Below, one piece after another: positions 13,540 to 24,950 of a stretch of 64,000 nucleotides of DNA. Origin of the DNA: Nectonema munidae (lineage: Eukaryota; Nematomorpha; Nectonematoida; Nectonematidae); the NCBI GenBank assembly GCA_030549495.1, contig JAUIRK010001043.1:682001-746000 (forward strand), written 5' to 3'. The notes below the pieces were generated by a model. The model had not been told where the DNA came from, made no database searches, and worked only from the letters and a program-made list of their open reading frames with translations. Position 1 is the first letter of the stretch. Each line of letters begins with the position of its first letter. The translations under genes were made by a program, and so were the position numbers.

Positions 13540-15170
13540 CATGTGAGTGTACTTGCTAAATGTGATTTAGAATGATATCTGAGAGGTAAATATGTGAAGT
13601 ATTGAACATGCATTCAAGTGTTTATATATGATGTTTGGTTAAAAGTTTTCTGTTAGTGAGAATGAAGTCAAGGAGTGAGAATGGCAATCAACCTAGAGTA
13701 GTATTAACGGGCGTAAGGAGCTTCTGGAGATTCAATTCTGTTAGGCTAAATCTGGAGATTGGGTTTTCAGAAAAAATTGAAGCGGAAAGAGTAATCCTTG
13801 TAGGGCAGTGTCCATATAGCCATCTTATAAGTGAGCGGGAAACCTGAAAGTTTTGTTATTCCTATAAAGTAAGCAGTTGGTGAATGTTTGTGATGGACGA
13901 ACCGAAAAATGAAGAGAATTGAAATTATCCGAGTTCCATGAGTGATAAAAATATTCGAAAGAAAAGACCAGTTTAAAAATTTAAAAGTACTAAAAAGAAA
14001 TAAAGCTTGCTTTGCTAAGATATCTGCATAATAATTTCATAGATTTTGGAAAGAGAACGGCACGAATAGATGGGCACCTTAAAATGCTTTGAAAGTTTTA
14101 TAATTTCAGTCGATAATAGAGAAATATAATATGCGATTTTATTCAGTAAATGGAGTAAAGCCTATATAAAAATTTTAATAAGAAAAAGATTGAGATGTCA
14201 AGAAAAAAGAGGAAGAGTTTCGGGTTCATAGATAGAGTTAAGGGAATCAAGAGGTGAGTAAGTTTTTATGAATGGCTGAATTGAGAAAGAAGGAAAAAAT
14301 TTATTCAAAAAAAGACAATAGTTCATATCAAAACACATATGTAAATTAGGGAATTGATGAGTTCGAAAAAAAAATGCAAAGTATTATAATAAAAAATTAT
14401 AAAGATCTAAAGGCCGCGAGTATGATACTTTATGCTGAAAAAAATTCATATGACATAATATAAATACACTTATAAATTAAGAGGAAATAATGGAACTATA
14501 TTTACAAAAAAAACAATTTGTGTCACAAGAAAAAATTGAAATAATTTGAGAGTAAGTGTTTTTTTACAAAATTTTTAAATGATAACAAAGAAACATCAAT
14601 TTTATTAAATAAATAATTGAATTTTTGTAGAAATTTGTATGTTTTAAAATAAATTTAGAATTTTCTTGAGAAAGGTTTGAAGATAGCGAAAGAAACAACG
14701 AATAAGATTTAGAGGCATCATTAAAAAATTTGTGGAATTTTGTTAACAATACAAGAAGATAGTACTAAAGATGCAAATATTTCCCTATTTTGATGGGAAA
14801 TCAATGTCAGAAAAGGGAGTAATGAATTGTAAATTTACTCTAAGAAGATTTGAAAACGAAACTGAGGGAGTAAAGGATGAGTTCATTGGTTTTTAAGTAA
14901 ACTGGGAAACGCTTTAGTAGAGTTTTCTTGAGTTCAAAAAGCAACAAAGGATTTTTATTATCAAAAACAATATATTTCGGAACGACGACGTTTTTTTTAT
15001 CAAGTGATATAAAGGGTAATGATGCAAACGCAATAAATGGGTTAAGAATAAATTTTCTATTCGCGTTAGGCACTAAATTCAACGTCACTACGAGTTTTAC
15101 ACAGAGTAGCTGAGACGCACTTTTTAAGAAGGAGTCTGAGTCGAAATAATTATTAAACAAAGTTGGCTGT
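13540..15170 (-). pseudogene. RNase H-type LINE relic
   Basis: Broken - strand frames match the C-terminal region of the LINE fragment at 21266-22300. Near 14000-14130 is the end of an RNase H domain (HFKVPIYSCRSLSKIYE compared with HFTVSIFWCPAHSNIHE there). Near 13740-13860 is the RWLYGHCPTR motif that leads into a cysteine-rich tail. Frames further upstream (14564-15160) look protein-like but are not recognised. Stops and shifts are frequent, so this is an old copy. Confidence 0.55.
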
Positions 15171-17551
15171 CATTAAACATTTAATAATTATTACGACTCC
15201 AATTTCAAAAAAAAATTAGGATAACATTTTACCCACTTCTTTCAATATAAACTGTTAGTTATCAATACAAAAATAACAAAAACTTAACTGATGCCACATG
15301 TAGAATTTGACATATGTGAAACCGCAATATAAAACATGGTATGTAATAATTAGTAAACATTAGGATTTTGCAAAATTGAATTTGTGAAATAACCTTAAAA
15401 TGGTGCGTCATAAACATGTTTTGAAAGGCAAAATTGGCATATTTTTATAAACAATTTAGAGTTTTGCTTATAACATTCATCAATGTGTTTTTATATTTTG
15501 TTTTATTTGTAGAATTAAGTATATTTCAGCGGCGGATCCAGAAATCGACTGTGAGGGACCTAATTTAAAATATTGATTTTGTTGGTTTTTTAAAGTTCAG
15601 ACGAGATCGTCTCCATCAACAAAAGCTAATTTTTTAAGTCAAGATCATCATCATCATCGAAGAAATACAACAATTTAAGCGACAACTTGCAGGTCTATCG
15701 ATATATTATTTGACTCTTTCGTTACTGAAATTCAACGTCGAAGACCGACGTTGCGACAGAATGTTTTTTGTCGTAATTAAAATAGACGTAATTTCAAAAC
15801 CATAGAAATCCTGATGAACTGCATAAGGGGGCCAAGGCCTAGATTAAGGGAGGTTAGGTTAACTTTCATAATTACATTTGGCGTAATAAGTTTAGTATGC
15901 GTAATTTGGGATATAAATATGCTAGAAATAATAAAAGTTTTTATAAAAAATCTAAATCATTGAAAAATATTAAGAGTTTTATTTGCAAATGTAGGGATTT
16001 TTTTTCTATCTAGGTAGCTTACTATTTTTTTGTATAAAAGTATTTCATTATTTTTTATAACTATTTTATGATAGACACTTTTGCTTTTGTTTTTTTTTCT
16101 ATTTTTAAGATATAATCTTTCCCATCATTTCACTAATTTATCTTGATTCACTTCAAAGCTATGGCAATATTACCCAATGTGTTCTTTGTTTCTCTCTATT
16201 GATATTTTTTTCCTTTTATGCTGTTACCATAGATTTACATTAAACATATGCTAATGTGATAATAACCTTATTGTTTTCTCAATTTGATATGAATGTAAAA
16301 AAATCAATTACTGTTTATTAAACTTCATAATTAATTAACAAATAGTACAGCTAAAAATTTTTCGTTAATTTTATATTTTTTTGAGATTTTTTTCACTCTA
16401 AAGTTTATAACGAATTAATGGCGACGATTTATTTAAAGTTTTTTGCACTATACTTCTCTTAAGCTCTACTTGTTACTATTCTTAGTCAAAATTTATATAA
16501 TTAAAATTAATTTATCTCCAAGGGCATACGGGTTGGTGGATTACTGGTCTATCATTTTCCGTTGTAGTAGTCATCAATAACTAATTTGTGGCATGTATTA
16601 CAAATTATATTGAATTTGTATTTGATTTCAAGTATTTGTATCTTTTGTTTATATATATATCTTTATCGTTATTGAAAAAGCGAGTATTTAGAACATTAGC
16701 GAAGCTTCATCCACCTTTTCAAGTAGTTAAGTGATTTATGCTAGAGTATTACTCTACTAAACAAAATGTATGGAATGGGAACAGAAGGCATACATTATAG
16801 GGGAAACATTTTTTATCGCAAAATCAAAAATTTAATACACCATAAAACGAACTAAAATAGAAACATAATTCTTACATTTACATGTACGAACTCATAATCG
16901 TTCAAAATAAATCCAATTCTTTCAACTCGTAATTCTGAAACAAGATTTTAAATAATTGAAGAACATTTTTAGATGTGCAAAGAAAATATAGAAAAACTAA
17001 TTTCTTTGGTTTAAATACAAAATTTATTTTTTTGATTAAGCTTGAAAAAGTAAGATTATTTATATTGAATACTATTTGTTCAATTAATTTATTTGTTTCA
17101 TCTAAAATTCTAATTTTATAGCATAATTCATAAAAACTGAGTTTAATTTACTGTTGGATAGCATAACATTTTTGTATTATTAAATTTAAATAAACACCAC
17201 TTTTAAAGCTATTATTAAAGACTGTCTTTTTTTATAAGTTTATTTATTTTGAGAGAAAACAATTTTTTTATATTTACATATTTTGGATGAAAAAAAGAAG
17301 GATATCTTTTGAAACTAATTATACTACCTTTAAATGTGGTGAGGGAGAAAGTAAAGAACAGCCAAATTAAATAGTATAAATTATACTTATAATTAAACAG
17401 CGTTTGAAAATTTATGATTACAATAAGATAATCTTTAAAATTTACTCTTTTTGAGTTTCTTCATGTCAAGGATTTGTTAACATGCGTTTTCTTTTCTTTG
17501 GCATTATTTATTAAAAGTTTTTTTCCACATGTCCTACTCTCTTTGGTGTCT
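15171..17551. other. AT-rich intergenic with hAT-like end at 15537
   Basis: Mostly featureless AT-rich sequence. At 15537 the sequence CAGCGGCGGATCCAG resembles a hAT terminal repeat, but no partner end or 8-bp duplication was found, so it is at best a truncated remnant. Around 15834 a GC-richer patch (GGGGGCCAAGGCCTAG) may belong to it. Confidence 0.35.
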
Positions 17552-18308
17552 GGCCAAAACGGCCGAAAACCAAAAATAAATTAACAAAATCTTTGAACAA
17601 ATACCATAAACCCCTAATTGACTGGAAATTTTAGAGGATGAACTCGTTTAATTAGTATTAGAAGAAAGTTTTTAGTTTAAGCTACCTTCTTCAGTGTGAC
17701 AAAGTAATATATTTTTGGCATTTTTCTTTTGTTACGTATTTCAAGACCTTCAGAAGTAAACATAGTACATTAATGGAAAGATAAAAAATGACCAATTTGT
17801 TATGTACTAAAACATTCGTTTTCATATTCTTGTAAGAAATAAAGGAAAAAACTTAAAATCTTTTTCTTTTAGCAGACAAACCAGAACAAAATATTTGAAA
17901 GTGGGTCGTAATAACAACGAAGAAATAAAAACAAAATCAAAAAACTCGACAAAATTTTGAAAGCTTAAACAAAAAATCTTGATCAACTGAAGCAGAAAGA
18001 TGGGGTATCGAAAAAAGTGTAGACTGAGTTACGTGGTATGTGAATAACTTTCAAATCAAATATTCTAAACTAAAAAGAAGTTTATGTATGTATTTCTTTT
18101 ATACGCAAGAGGTGGCGCTATATTCAGATTAACATTAACAACATGTTATATTATTGTAAAGACGAAAAAGAAGGAAAATTGAAAGGTCTTAAATTAAAGG
18201 CATTAAAATACTTGCAAACTTATTTGTTAAAAAATAAGTCAAAACTGATTTTGAGTTACAATATTTCAAATTTTGTTATTCGCCATTTTGGTTTTCGGCC
18301 GTTTTGAC
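17552..18308. mobile_element. Non-autonomous DNA transposon with ~23-bp inverted ends
   Basis: The left end GGCCAAAACGGCCGAAAACC is matched in inverse orientation on the right by GTCAAAACGGCCGAAAACC, and the similarity extends through CAAAA. The 0.75-kb interior has no transposase. This layout means a deleted or MITE-type DNA transposon. No convincing target duplication was seen, so the superfamily is left open. Confidence 0.65.
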
Positions 18309-18754
18309 GAAAACGTTCATTGCTCGAAGTATACATCATTTTCTTAAAGGAATCCATGTCTTAGCCCGGAAAACTATTCGTTAGTCCGACTTCTGTGAAA
18401 TGCCAATTTACACACTGACAAATATACTCAGAACATGAGACACAGTCAAAAACATTCTTATAATAAATCTTTGCACTCACCAATGTTTAGTTTTTTTGAT
18501 GAATAAACCATCTTGCTCAAGAAACGCGTGTTCGCTATATTTACTAAAAGAACAGTGTCGTGTAATAAAGACAAAAGACGTATAAGTAATTTATAATTCC
18601 AAGTAGATCGTATACCCGCATAAATAATATTAATTATTATCTAAGCGCGGATTTGTCTGCATGTTTGACTCAATGAATTTTTTTGATTAATTAGCAAGCG
18701 GCCATTTCTTAGTTAGCTGTATTGCAGCGAGGGTAAAAATAATTTTCCAAAGGA

Positions 18755-18835
18755 TAGTCACGATTGGGAATCGAACCCAGACCATCTGGATCAAGACCCT
18801 ACGCTCCCACCATTACGCCATCTGCTGAATTTACA
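18755..18835 (-). repeat. tRNA-like element (second type)
   Basis: On the - strand TGGCGTAATGG (box A) is followed about 40 bp later by TGGGTTCGATTCCC (a good box B and T arm). The would-be acceptor strands do not pair, and the anticodon stem is poor, so a working tRNA gene is unlikely. A tRNA pseudogene or the head of a different SINE is the better reading. Confidence 0.55.
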
Positions 18836-19383
18836 TGTTGACGGCCTTTAAAGGAATGTTCCAAACTTATCCTTGTTGAGTGAGAGGCATCTGAATTCTA
18901 AAGCATGTCAGTCACACCTGCTTTAACGAATGGACTCATTTCAATTCTTTATAACTAATCCTTATTGAGTCTGTTCGACCTTCATTATTTTAAATTCAGA
19001 TTTCAATATCAATAATAAAATATAGATTTCTGCTAGTTTATAATGTGATAAATCTGAAAATAAACTTTATTTTCAACCAAAAAGAGAAAATTAAACGCTA
19101 TATTAAAACATATTTAGTGTATATAAATTTTTTAGCCCATTGATGCCCGACCATGGATTTAGAGCAAAAATTCATTGTTCCATTATATTTTATTACATTA
19201 AGGGGGGTGAATAATCAAATTGTGTTTAGGGTTGTTTTATATTATTTTTCAATTTTCAGAGAAGGGTTGTACAATGTACACACTACACATATGTGCGTGC
19301 ACGCTAGGGAATTTTTAGTTCGACAAAAAACATCAGTAATTCTCATAAAGGAGAGAATACAATTTTATTGAAACGTCAAAACA

Positions 19384-19878
19384 TTAGCACAGTTTAGAAG
19401 TATGAGAAAGCTTGAAATGGCCATCGTCTATACATAAAGCGATATCACAGCTTTCACATAGCACTCCGATTCTTCTTCCGCATGAAGATATATCACATCT
19501 TTTTACTTCCATGGAACCTTACACCTTCATCCACTCTTACATTAGCCTTTTTGATAGATTTCCTTGGGAAAAAGATAATGGAGGACTTTTTATCGCTTAC
19601 ATATGACAAAGTAACGCTTCTTAAAAACCACAACAAATAATGGCCTTTGTTATCATTTTACATCTTATACAACATAAAAGAAGATGCTATGAGCGTAGAC
19701 AGTAGATTTGTAAAATGTGGACACCACCATATCTTGAAAATTCGAAATCATTATGACCGCTGAATTATCTAGCCATCGTACAACATTGATTCTTGCAACT
19801 TCATTCTGGGCAACACAATAACTTCCTCTGTTTATTATCAAGTGGAGCTCTAGAAAGTCTGCCTCTTGTTGTTGTTGT
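19384..19878 (-). pseudogene. piggyBac transposase relic, C-terminal half
   Basis: The - strand reads RGSYCVAQNEVARINVVRWL then DNSAVIMISNF (around 19725-19835), which is the piggyBac block holding the third catalytic Asp (RWxDN). It then reads HFTNLLSTLIASSFMLYK, and finally a cysteine-rich tail at 19384-19500 (CGRRIGVLCESCDIALC) ending in TAA. Frames change between the blocks, so it is dead. The N-terminal side resumes at 22426 beyond the inserted hAT element. Strand, order and spacing all fit one old piggyBac copy. Confidence 0.75.
19871..19878. repeat. 8-bp hAT target duplication (left)
   Basis: GTTGTTGT immediately precedes the hAT end and is repeated at 22426-22433. The information value is modest because the flank is a GTT run. 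Confidence 0.65.
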
Positions 19879-20559
19879 CAGTGTCGGATTAAGGTTTTCG
19901 TGGCCTCATGGCACACTTTAAGATTGGGAACTAAGCCCGTCAGAAGAAAAATTCAAGAGGCGGAGGGGGGGGAGGGTTACAAAAATTTATTATAAGAGCA
20001 AAATTCATTTTGGAAACATTTGAATTTTCTAAAAAAGATTGCCTAGGCTATCAGGTTTTCCAAAAATTTTTTGATAAACTTTGATTTTTACCAAAATAAG
20101 CTAATCGAAAAAGTTTTTTTGATATGAATTAATATAAATTTTAAAATATAAAAAGAACATTATTATTCCACAATTTATAATTTCAACTTTTTAGGTTTTA
20201 GTATTGCACATTTTCAAATTTTAACTTTTCTAGATTTTATTGTAGCAAATTCATCTATAATTGAGGTGAAGTCGATTTCATCTAGAACCTCTCCTTCAAT
20301 ACACATAAGTGCCAGTTATTACCATTGCTTCTAGAACCGATAATCTCATTGCTTTCCCGAAGTAGTTTTCCGAAACCCCTTTCACAAAGAAATTTAATTG
20401 TTGCAACACAGCGTGTAAGCACATTTTTCCATAACTTTTTTGCTCGCAAATATTTTTGTATACCTTTTCATCAATCCGGCCTGCAGCAGAAGAGTGATCA
20501 GCTTTTTTTTAATAAAAAAAAAAAGAAAAAAAAGTTTGATTAATATTTTTACAGTCATT

Positions 20560-21162
20560 ATCTCCTGATGTACATAATTTTATACTTCTATCTGAAGAAA
20601 ACAACATACATGGAAAGCTTCTTTTTTTGACAACCCAGTCACGATCGACAAGATTAAGAAAGCGGTTGACCCCAGAATATTCGCGTTTGGTCTCTGGATA
20701 TTCATTTGCTTTATTTCGAAAGTGGTCTATACCAGTACTAAACTCTGATTGTAAACTCTGAATGTCTGTATTGGTAGAATTTTCTACATCATCATCATCA
20801 TTATCAAAATCATGGCTATAACTTTTGTCATGCTCGGGGGCGTGAGTAAGGTTGGTTAGATGCTGGATTCGATAACTCAAGGTCTTGGGTTCGATCCCGC
20901 ATCAAGTCTGCTTTCCTCATAGTTCGATACAAGCGGCGCAATTGTGCCTTCTCGATGAAAACACCCGAGGTTACCTTTACCTTTCATGTTGAGAAAAAAC
21001 AGGATAATCGTGCCTACTTCTGTTTTCAGCTTCTTTATCTTTATCATTAAACTGGTAAAATGAAGTTAATTTACGAGTTTTGGCCAGAAGGAAGTCTTTT
21101 TTTTCTTCTTCGATTCTTGGGCTCTTTCCCAGCCACTTTCTACGTTTTGACATGAAAAACAA
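20560..21162 (-). pseudogene. hAT transposase N-terminal fragment
   Basis: The - strand start at 21162 reads MSKRRKWLGKSPRIEEEKKD and LAKTRKLTSFYQF after an MFF leader. The basic start followed by K-L-x-S-F is typical of the ZMYM/KIAA-like hAT transposases. After the SINE insertion an acidic, Ser-rich stretch follows (20560-20835; DNDDDDVENSTNTD). No catalytic domain remains. Confidence 0.55.
20836..20983 (+). repeat. tRNA-derived SINE, copy 3
   Basis: The best preserved copy: box A GGTTGGTTAGATGCTGG, box B GGGTTCGATCCC, then the shared tail TTCGATACAAGCGGCGCAAT and CTTCTCGATGAAAACACCC. It interrupts the hAT transposase fragment, so it is younger than that hAT element. Confidence 0.8.
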
Positions 21163-21265
21163 TGTAAATTAAAGAATTTAAGTATTTCTGAAGAAAAATA
21201 AAATACTCAATATATCAAATGTTTTTAAAAATGAAAACGATTTACTAAAAAACAGGGCTGCACCA

Positions 21266-22300
21266 TTTTATTTAAGGATAGGTAGGTAGGTAGGTAGGTA
21301 GGTAGAGATGTCAAAGTACTTTCCAAATTTAATCGATATGCTTGCAAATTGCTTGATGGGGGTTGAAGAGAAGAATGCAAAGAAGAATGTTAGGAGTATT
21401 CTAGAAATAATAAATATATATAGAGAAGGATAGTCGGTTTTATTGTGGGCTGAGGTGAAAGATGGGTTCAATAGTGCCTATCAAGGCGGAGAGTAAGTTT
21501 AAGAGTTCTGGGTAAGTAATGATGTCGCTTAGATTAGTGAAAAAGTGGCCAAGGGTTGATGCGCATGTGTTGATAAGTTTGTGTCGGTGTGAGATGAAGA
21601 ATGGGCAGAGGAAGGCGAGGTGATATGGTGTTTCGAAAAGTGCGTTGCAGAACCGACACGTCATGTTGTCTGAGAGTTTAATGCGAAAAAAGTAGGTTTT
21701 GCAGGGGCAATGACCCGAGAGCCATCTAATAATAGATCTCGATGGAGTGTATTTGTGCGAAGCCCAAGATTGGTGTATGGTATTGATGTTTGATATGTGC
21801 GAAAGCAGGGTGTTTGTGGAGTTGGTGAGGGAGTTTTGCCATTGGTTTTGAGTGTGCATGGAAATGTTGCGTAGTAAGACTTTGGGGTGTACTGAGGTCA
21901 AATGTGTTATGCAGGGTCTTGATAATGTTCATTTGGCGAGATGGTCAACATGCAGGTTTTCATGTATGTTGGAGTGAGCGGGGCACCAGAAAATGGAGAC
22001 AGTGAAATGAGTGGAGAGGAGTCGTAGTTTCGAGAACAAGATGGAAGCAAAGAAAGGAACGTTTTTGATAAGTGGAAGATCGTGCGTGATGTTCAAGGAG
22101 TCCGTATAGAAATGAATATGAGTGAGACGTGTGAAGGTATTGATGTGATCTGATCGCATGAGGTGATTAAAGCTTGACATTCAGCATCATAAGTTGTAGT
22201 TAAATGATTTAGAGGAGAGCTTGTAGAGAAGAAGGGAGATAGAGAGGCGCCTGCATAAAAAGCGGTGGCGATATTCTTTTCTGAACTGACTAAAAACAAA
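21266..22300 (-). mobile_element. LINE 3' fragment with RNase H domain
   Basis: Overlapping - strand frames cover an RNase H domain (22093-22299: DAECQALI, the region of a catalytic Asp and Glu; 21929-22100: FYTDSLN and FWCPAHSNIHE with the conserved His), then the C-terminal tail (21440-21901) with RWLSGHCPCK and the zinc-binding CRFCNALFETPYHLAFLC. The RNase H, then RWL-GHC, then CCHC order is that of I/R1/LOA-type LINEs. Its 3' end is a TAGG microsatellite at 21280-21305, as several LINE families use. At least two frameshifts divide it, and the reverse transcriptase is missing by 5' truncation. Confidence 0.75.
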
Positions 22301-22425
22301 CTTAAAATTTTTTTTTTTTAAAAATTAATTTTTTTCACATAACTGATCCTAAGAAAAAGTGGCCTGTGATTTTTTCGTGGCCTCAAGGCACATGCCTAGT
22401 TTGCCTAATGGTTAATTCGGCTCTG

Positions 22426-22880
22426 GTTGTTGTTGTTAGCCCCTAGATTATACTATCTTTATATGAGTATAATCTATTAGTTCAAAACAAAGCTTTGTTT
22501 AAACTGAGAAACTATTTCCATAAAAGCAAGTACTCTCAGGGAAAAGTGTAGAATTTTACTACACCTACGCAGGAGCTGCGATAAACCAGTGTAATTTCTG
22601 TCAACCCGCAAAAATCCACCATAAGTTACTGCTAGCTTTTTGCAGGCTGTCTGCCTCTTCTTTCTGTACATCTAACAGGTTGGCCTATTTTTTGCAAATT
22701 CGATACCAATCTACACGAACTGAACCAATTACCGAAAAAAAACTGCAGATTTCTTAAAATTCGGTATTTGAAAGCACATTTGTAAGATAATTCTATCGCT
22801 CAAAAACTTTCCTGGGGTTCCAGAAACACCTTTAGCTCCAGAGTATGGTATCATATGATATGGACTTTTATTCGCCCTGG
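22426..22880 (-). pseudogene. piggyBac transposase relic, middle part
   Basis: The - strand reads MIPYSGAKGVSGTPGKF and SDRIILQMCFQIPNFKKSAV, then after a one-base shift FFGNWFSSCRLVSNLQKIG and QPVRCTERRGRQ. This is the piggyBac block around the second catalytic Asp (FFDNWFxS), where the Asp codon reads Gly here. The piece from 22440 to 22660 is not recognised. It is the upstream half of the relic at 19384-19878. Transcription of PIGU starts a little to the right on the other strand. Confidence 0.7.
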
Positions 22881-23085
22881 ATGGAGTGTATATTCGGAAT
22901 TCTTATTTTTCTATTTTCCTTACTTTATTTCAGCTTTTTATTCAACAATAAAATTTAAAACGAAATAAATAGTGTATGCCGCTCTAGAATTGAATCATAT
23001 GTGATATTATTGAAGCTCATGTGTGGTAATTTGTTGGATTTATATTTATGTAGAGTCTTGGTATGAAGTATTGCGACATCCTGTA

Positions 23086-24366
23086 ATGGATACGAGATGC
23101 GTGGGGTTGCTTTTGTTTGGCGTATTGATCAGGCTCATTGGCTTCCTCAACAAGGAGAGCATCTTGTTTTTCATGGAGATGGAGGTGACAACGCCCATCC
23201 ACTCCTTCCTATCCACGTCAGAAGGTTTGAAGTTGTTGCAATTGAAGATGTCGCCATACCAAAGTGACGTGTTTCACGACACGCCCCTCGTGCTCTCCAT
23301 CACCCATCTATCATCCAAGATTTCACCTATCTTCCTGACTCTCGTCTTCATTTTGATTGACGTGTTCAGTGGCGTGGCTCTATCCGGTGCGAAAGTGTTT
23401 GCTTCTACGCCAGATGCACCTGCAAAGTCACTTCCAATTCTCGCTTGCTACCTACTCAATCCCTTCCTAATCTTGAATTGCTCTGTTCTCAATCTCTCTC
23501 TCATCATCACTTTCTTCTTTTATTCCATGTTCACTCTGGCACTCAGTCAGCGCAGAAAAAGAATGGCCACCATCTTTTGCGCGTGTCTCATCTCCCTCTC
23601 CTATCGATACTACGTCACCATCCTGCCCATCGCTGCCCTCCACTTCTTGGAGAGGAGGAACAAGAAGACGCTGGGATTAGTGATTGCAGACCTTCTCGTC
23701 TTCCTCTCATCCGTTCTCTCTGTGACAGCTGCCATCTTTTGCTTGCAGCACCAGCTTCTACTCACCATCACTCCTAAAAACGCCACCCCCACCCCTTTCC
23801 TCACCCACTTCAACAGAACGCACTTGTTCGAGGCGTTGCGGCCCCACCAAGAACTAACGCCCAACATCGGCCTCTACTGGTACACGTTTGCTGAAATGTT
23901 TCCGCACTTTCACACATTCTTCCTCCACATTTTCAACGTGATGCCGATGGTTCTAGCGCTGCCTTGTAGCATCCGCTTCCACACGGATCCCCCCTTTGTG
24001 GCGTGTCTCTGCTTCGCGCTCAACAGCATTCTCTCGCCGTTTCCCTGTTACGGGCTCGTCGGATACGCCTTTTCACTCATTTTCATTGGCCGGAACTTAG
24101 TGTTCAAATATGCCAAAAATTTGCTCATCACTGCCACCATTTTGGCTTTTTGCATTTTGCTCTTTCCGATTATGTGGCACTTGTGGATAACGATCGGCTC
24201 AGCCAACTCCAACTTCTATTATGGCGTATCACTGGCGTTCAATCTTGCTCAAATTATGTTCTTGTCAGACGCCATTTTTTCTTATCTTCGGTGCGAATTT
24301 TCTGCAAAGTATGGAAAAGATGCTAAATGCATCCTAACATTCCCACTCAAAAATAATTCAATATAA
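23086..24366 (+). CDS. PIGU: GPI transamidase subunit PIG-U, single exon
   Basis: PIG-U is a multi-pass ER membrane subunit of the GPI transamidase, which attaches GPI anchors to proteins. The 426-residue frame is close to the 435 of human PIGU and matches throughout. Landmarks: MSPYQSDVFHDTPLV (luminal loop after the first helix), LTPNIGLYWYTFAEMFPHF, and LFPIMWHLWITIGSANSNFY, the best conserved block of the family. Many hydrophobic segments fit a polytopic protein. The ATG at 23086 is chosen because it gives the usual short hydrophobic N-terminus (CVGLLLFGVLIRLIGFL); the frame stays open further upstream, but no earlier in-frame ATG fits. GC content is well above the flanks. No intron is needed. 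Confidence 0.95.
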   Translation: MDTRCVGLLLFGVLIRLIGFLNKESILFFMEMEVTTPIHSFLSTSEGLKLLQLKMSPYQSDVFHDTPLVLSITHLSSKISPIFLTLVFILIDVFSGVALSGAKVFASTPDAPAKSLPILACYLLNPFLILNCSVLNLSLIITFFFYSMFTLALSQRRKRMATIFCACLISLSYRYYVTILPIAALHFLERRNKKTLGLVIADLLVFLSSVLSVTAAIFCLQHQLLLTITPKNATPTPFLTHFNRTHLFEALRPHQELTPNIGLYWYTFAEMFPHFHTFFLHIFNVMPMVLALPCSIRFHTDPPFVACLCFALNSILSPFPCYGLVGYAFSLIFIGRNLVFKYAKNLLITATILAFCILLFPIMWHLWITIGSANSNFYYGVSLAFNLAQIMFLSDAIFSYLRCEFSAKYGKDAKCILTFPLKNNSI

Positions 24367-24564
24367 AGACTTTAAAAACTTTTCTACCTTTAAAAACGAT
24401 GCAATCATTTTCATGTTCAACACGCCCTCCTTCTCGCCGAACATGCATGCACTCCATCCCGACATTTCTTTATAAAGTTTTTTGATTCGTTTATTTAACG
24501 TGGCGCACTCGAATGAAAAAATGTTGAAAGATATGAGAAAATGTCTAACATCGGGGTCAGTGAA
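24358..24564 (-). CDS. Possible last exon of an unknown gene, convergent with PIGU
   Basis: A 69-codon - strand frame opens right after an AG (TTGGAAAG) and ends with TGA inside the last PIGU codons. It is GC-richer than its surroundings and looks like protein (TDPDVRHFLISFN, NKRIKKLYKEMSGWSACMFG). No family is recognised and no upstream exon was found. The polypyrimidine tract before the AG is weak. It could instead be PIGU 3' UTR, or a short ORF starting at its internal ATG (24465 on the - strand). Confidence 0.3.
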   Translation of the reverse strand, partial: FTDPDVRHFLISFNIFSFECATLNKRIKKLYKEMSGWSACMFGEKEGVLNMKMIASFLKVEKFLKSLY

Positions 24565-24836
24565 CTTTCCAAATCATTACTCAGAATTCCCTCGCTTTGA
24601 GAAAAGGAAAATATTAAATTCCTTCAGTTTTTAAAGGTCTTTTTAAAACATATGGGAAACAGAAGATAAAATTATTTTACTTTTACAAAATCTCAAAAGG
24701 CTGGACTCGAGAAAACCTTTCGTCATTCTAACCGATTCGATGCTTGCATTTTTTCTGTATATGAGATTTGATATATATAAATGTTTACGAACATTGTAAC
24801 AATTTGCCTACTCTAAGAAGTAGAAATTTTGATAGA

Positions 24837-24842
24837 AATAAA
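24837..24842 (+). terminator. Possible PIGU poly(A) signal
   Basis: AATAAA lies about 470 bp after the PIGU stop codon. No nearer perfect match was noticed. Confidence 0.35.
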
Positions 24843-24950
24843 TGGGGAAACATTTATGTGAAAGATTTTTAATGGTGTCTTTTTAAGTCTAATTATTGTA
24901 AGTTCATTTTGGGTAGTATGGATGAATATTCTTAGGTATTAAGAATTTAC

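Larger units (their letters stand above)
19879..22425 (-). mobile_element. hAT transposon with nested SINE and LINE
   Basis: The left end is CAGTGTCGGATTAAGG, with TTTTCGTGGCCTCATGGCAC inside it. The right end read inward is CAGAGCCGAATTAACC, with GCCTTGAGGCCACGAAAAAA further in, so the arms share both tip and subterminal blocks. Eight-base duplications flank it. The interior keeps the N-terminal part of a hAT transposase (- strand, 20560-21162), interrupted by a SINE (20836-20983). The rest of the transposase is lost, and an RNase H LINE fragment occupies 21266-22300. The whole element split a piggyBac gene. Confidence 0.8.

Noticed and set aside
18755-18835. Functional tRNA gene
   Set aside because: Boxes A and B are good, but the acceptor strands do not pair and the anticodon stem is poor.
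21280-21305. CRISPR-like or telomere-like repeat (TAGG units)
   Set aside because: It is a plain tetranucleotide run at the 3' end of a LINE fragment, with no spacers.
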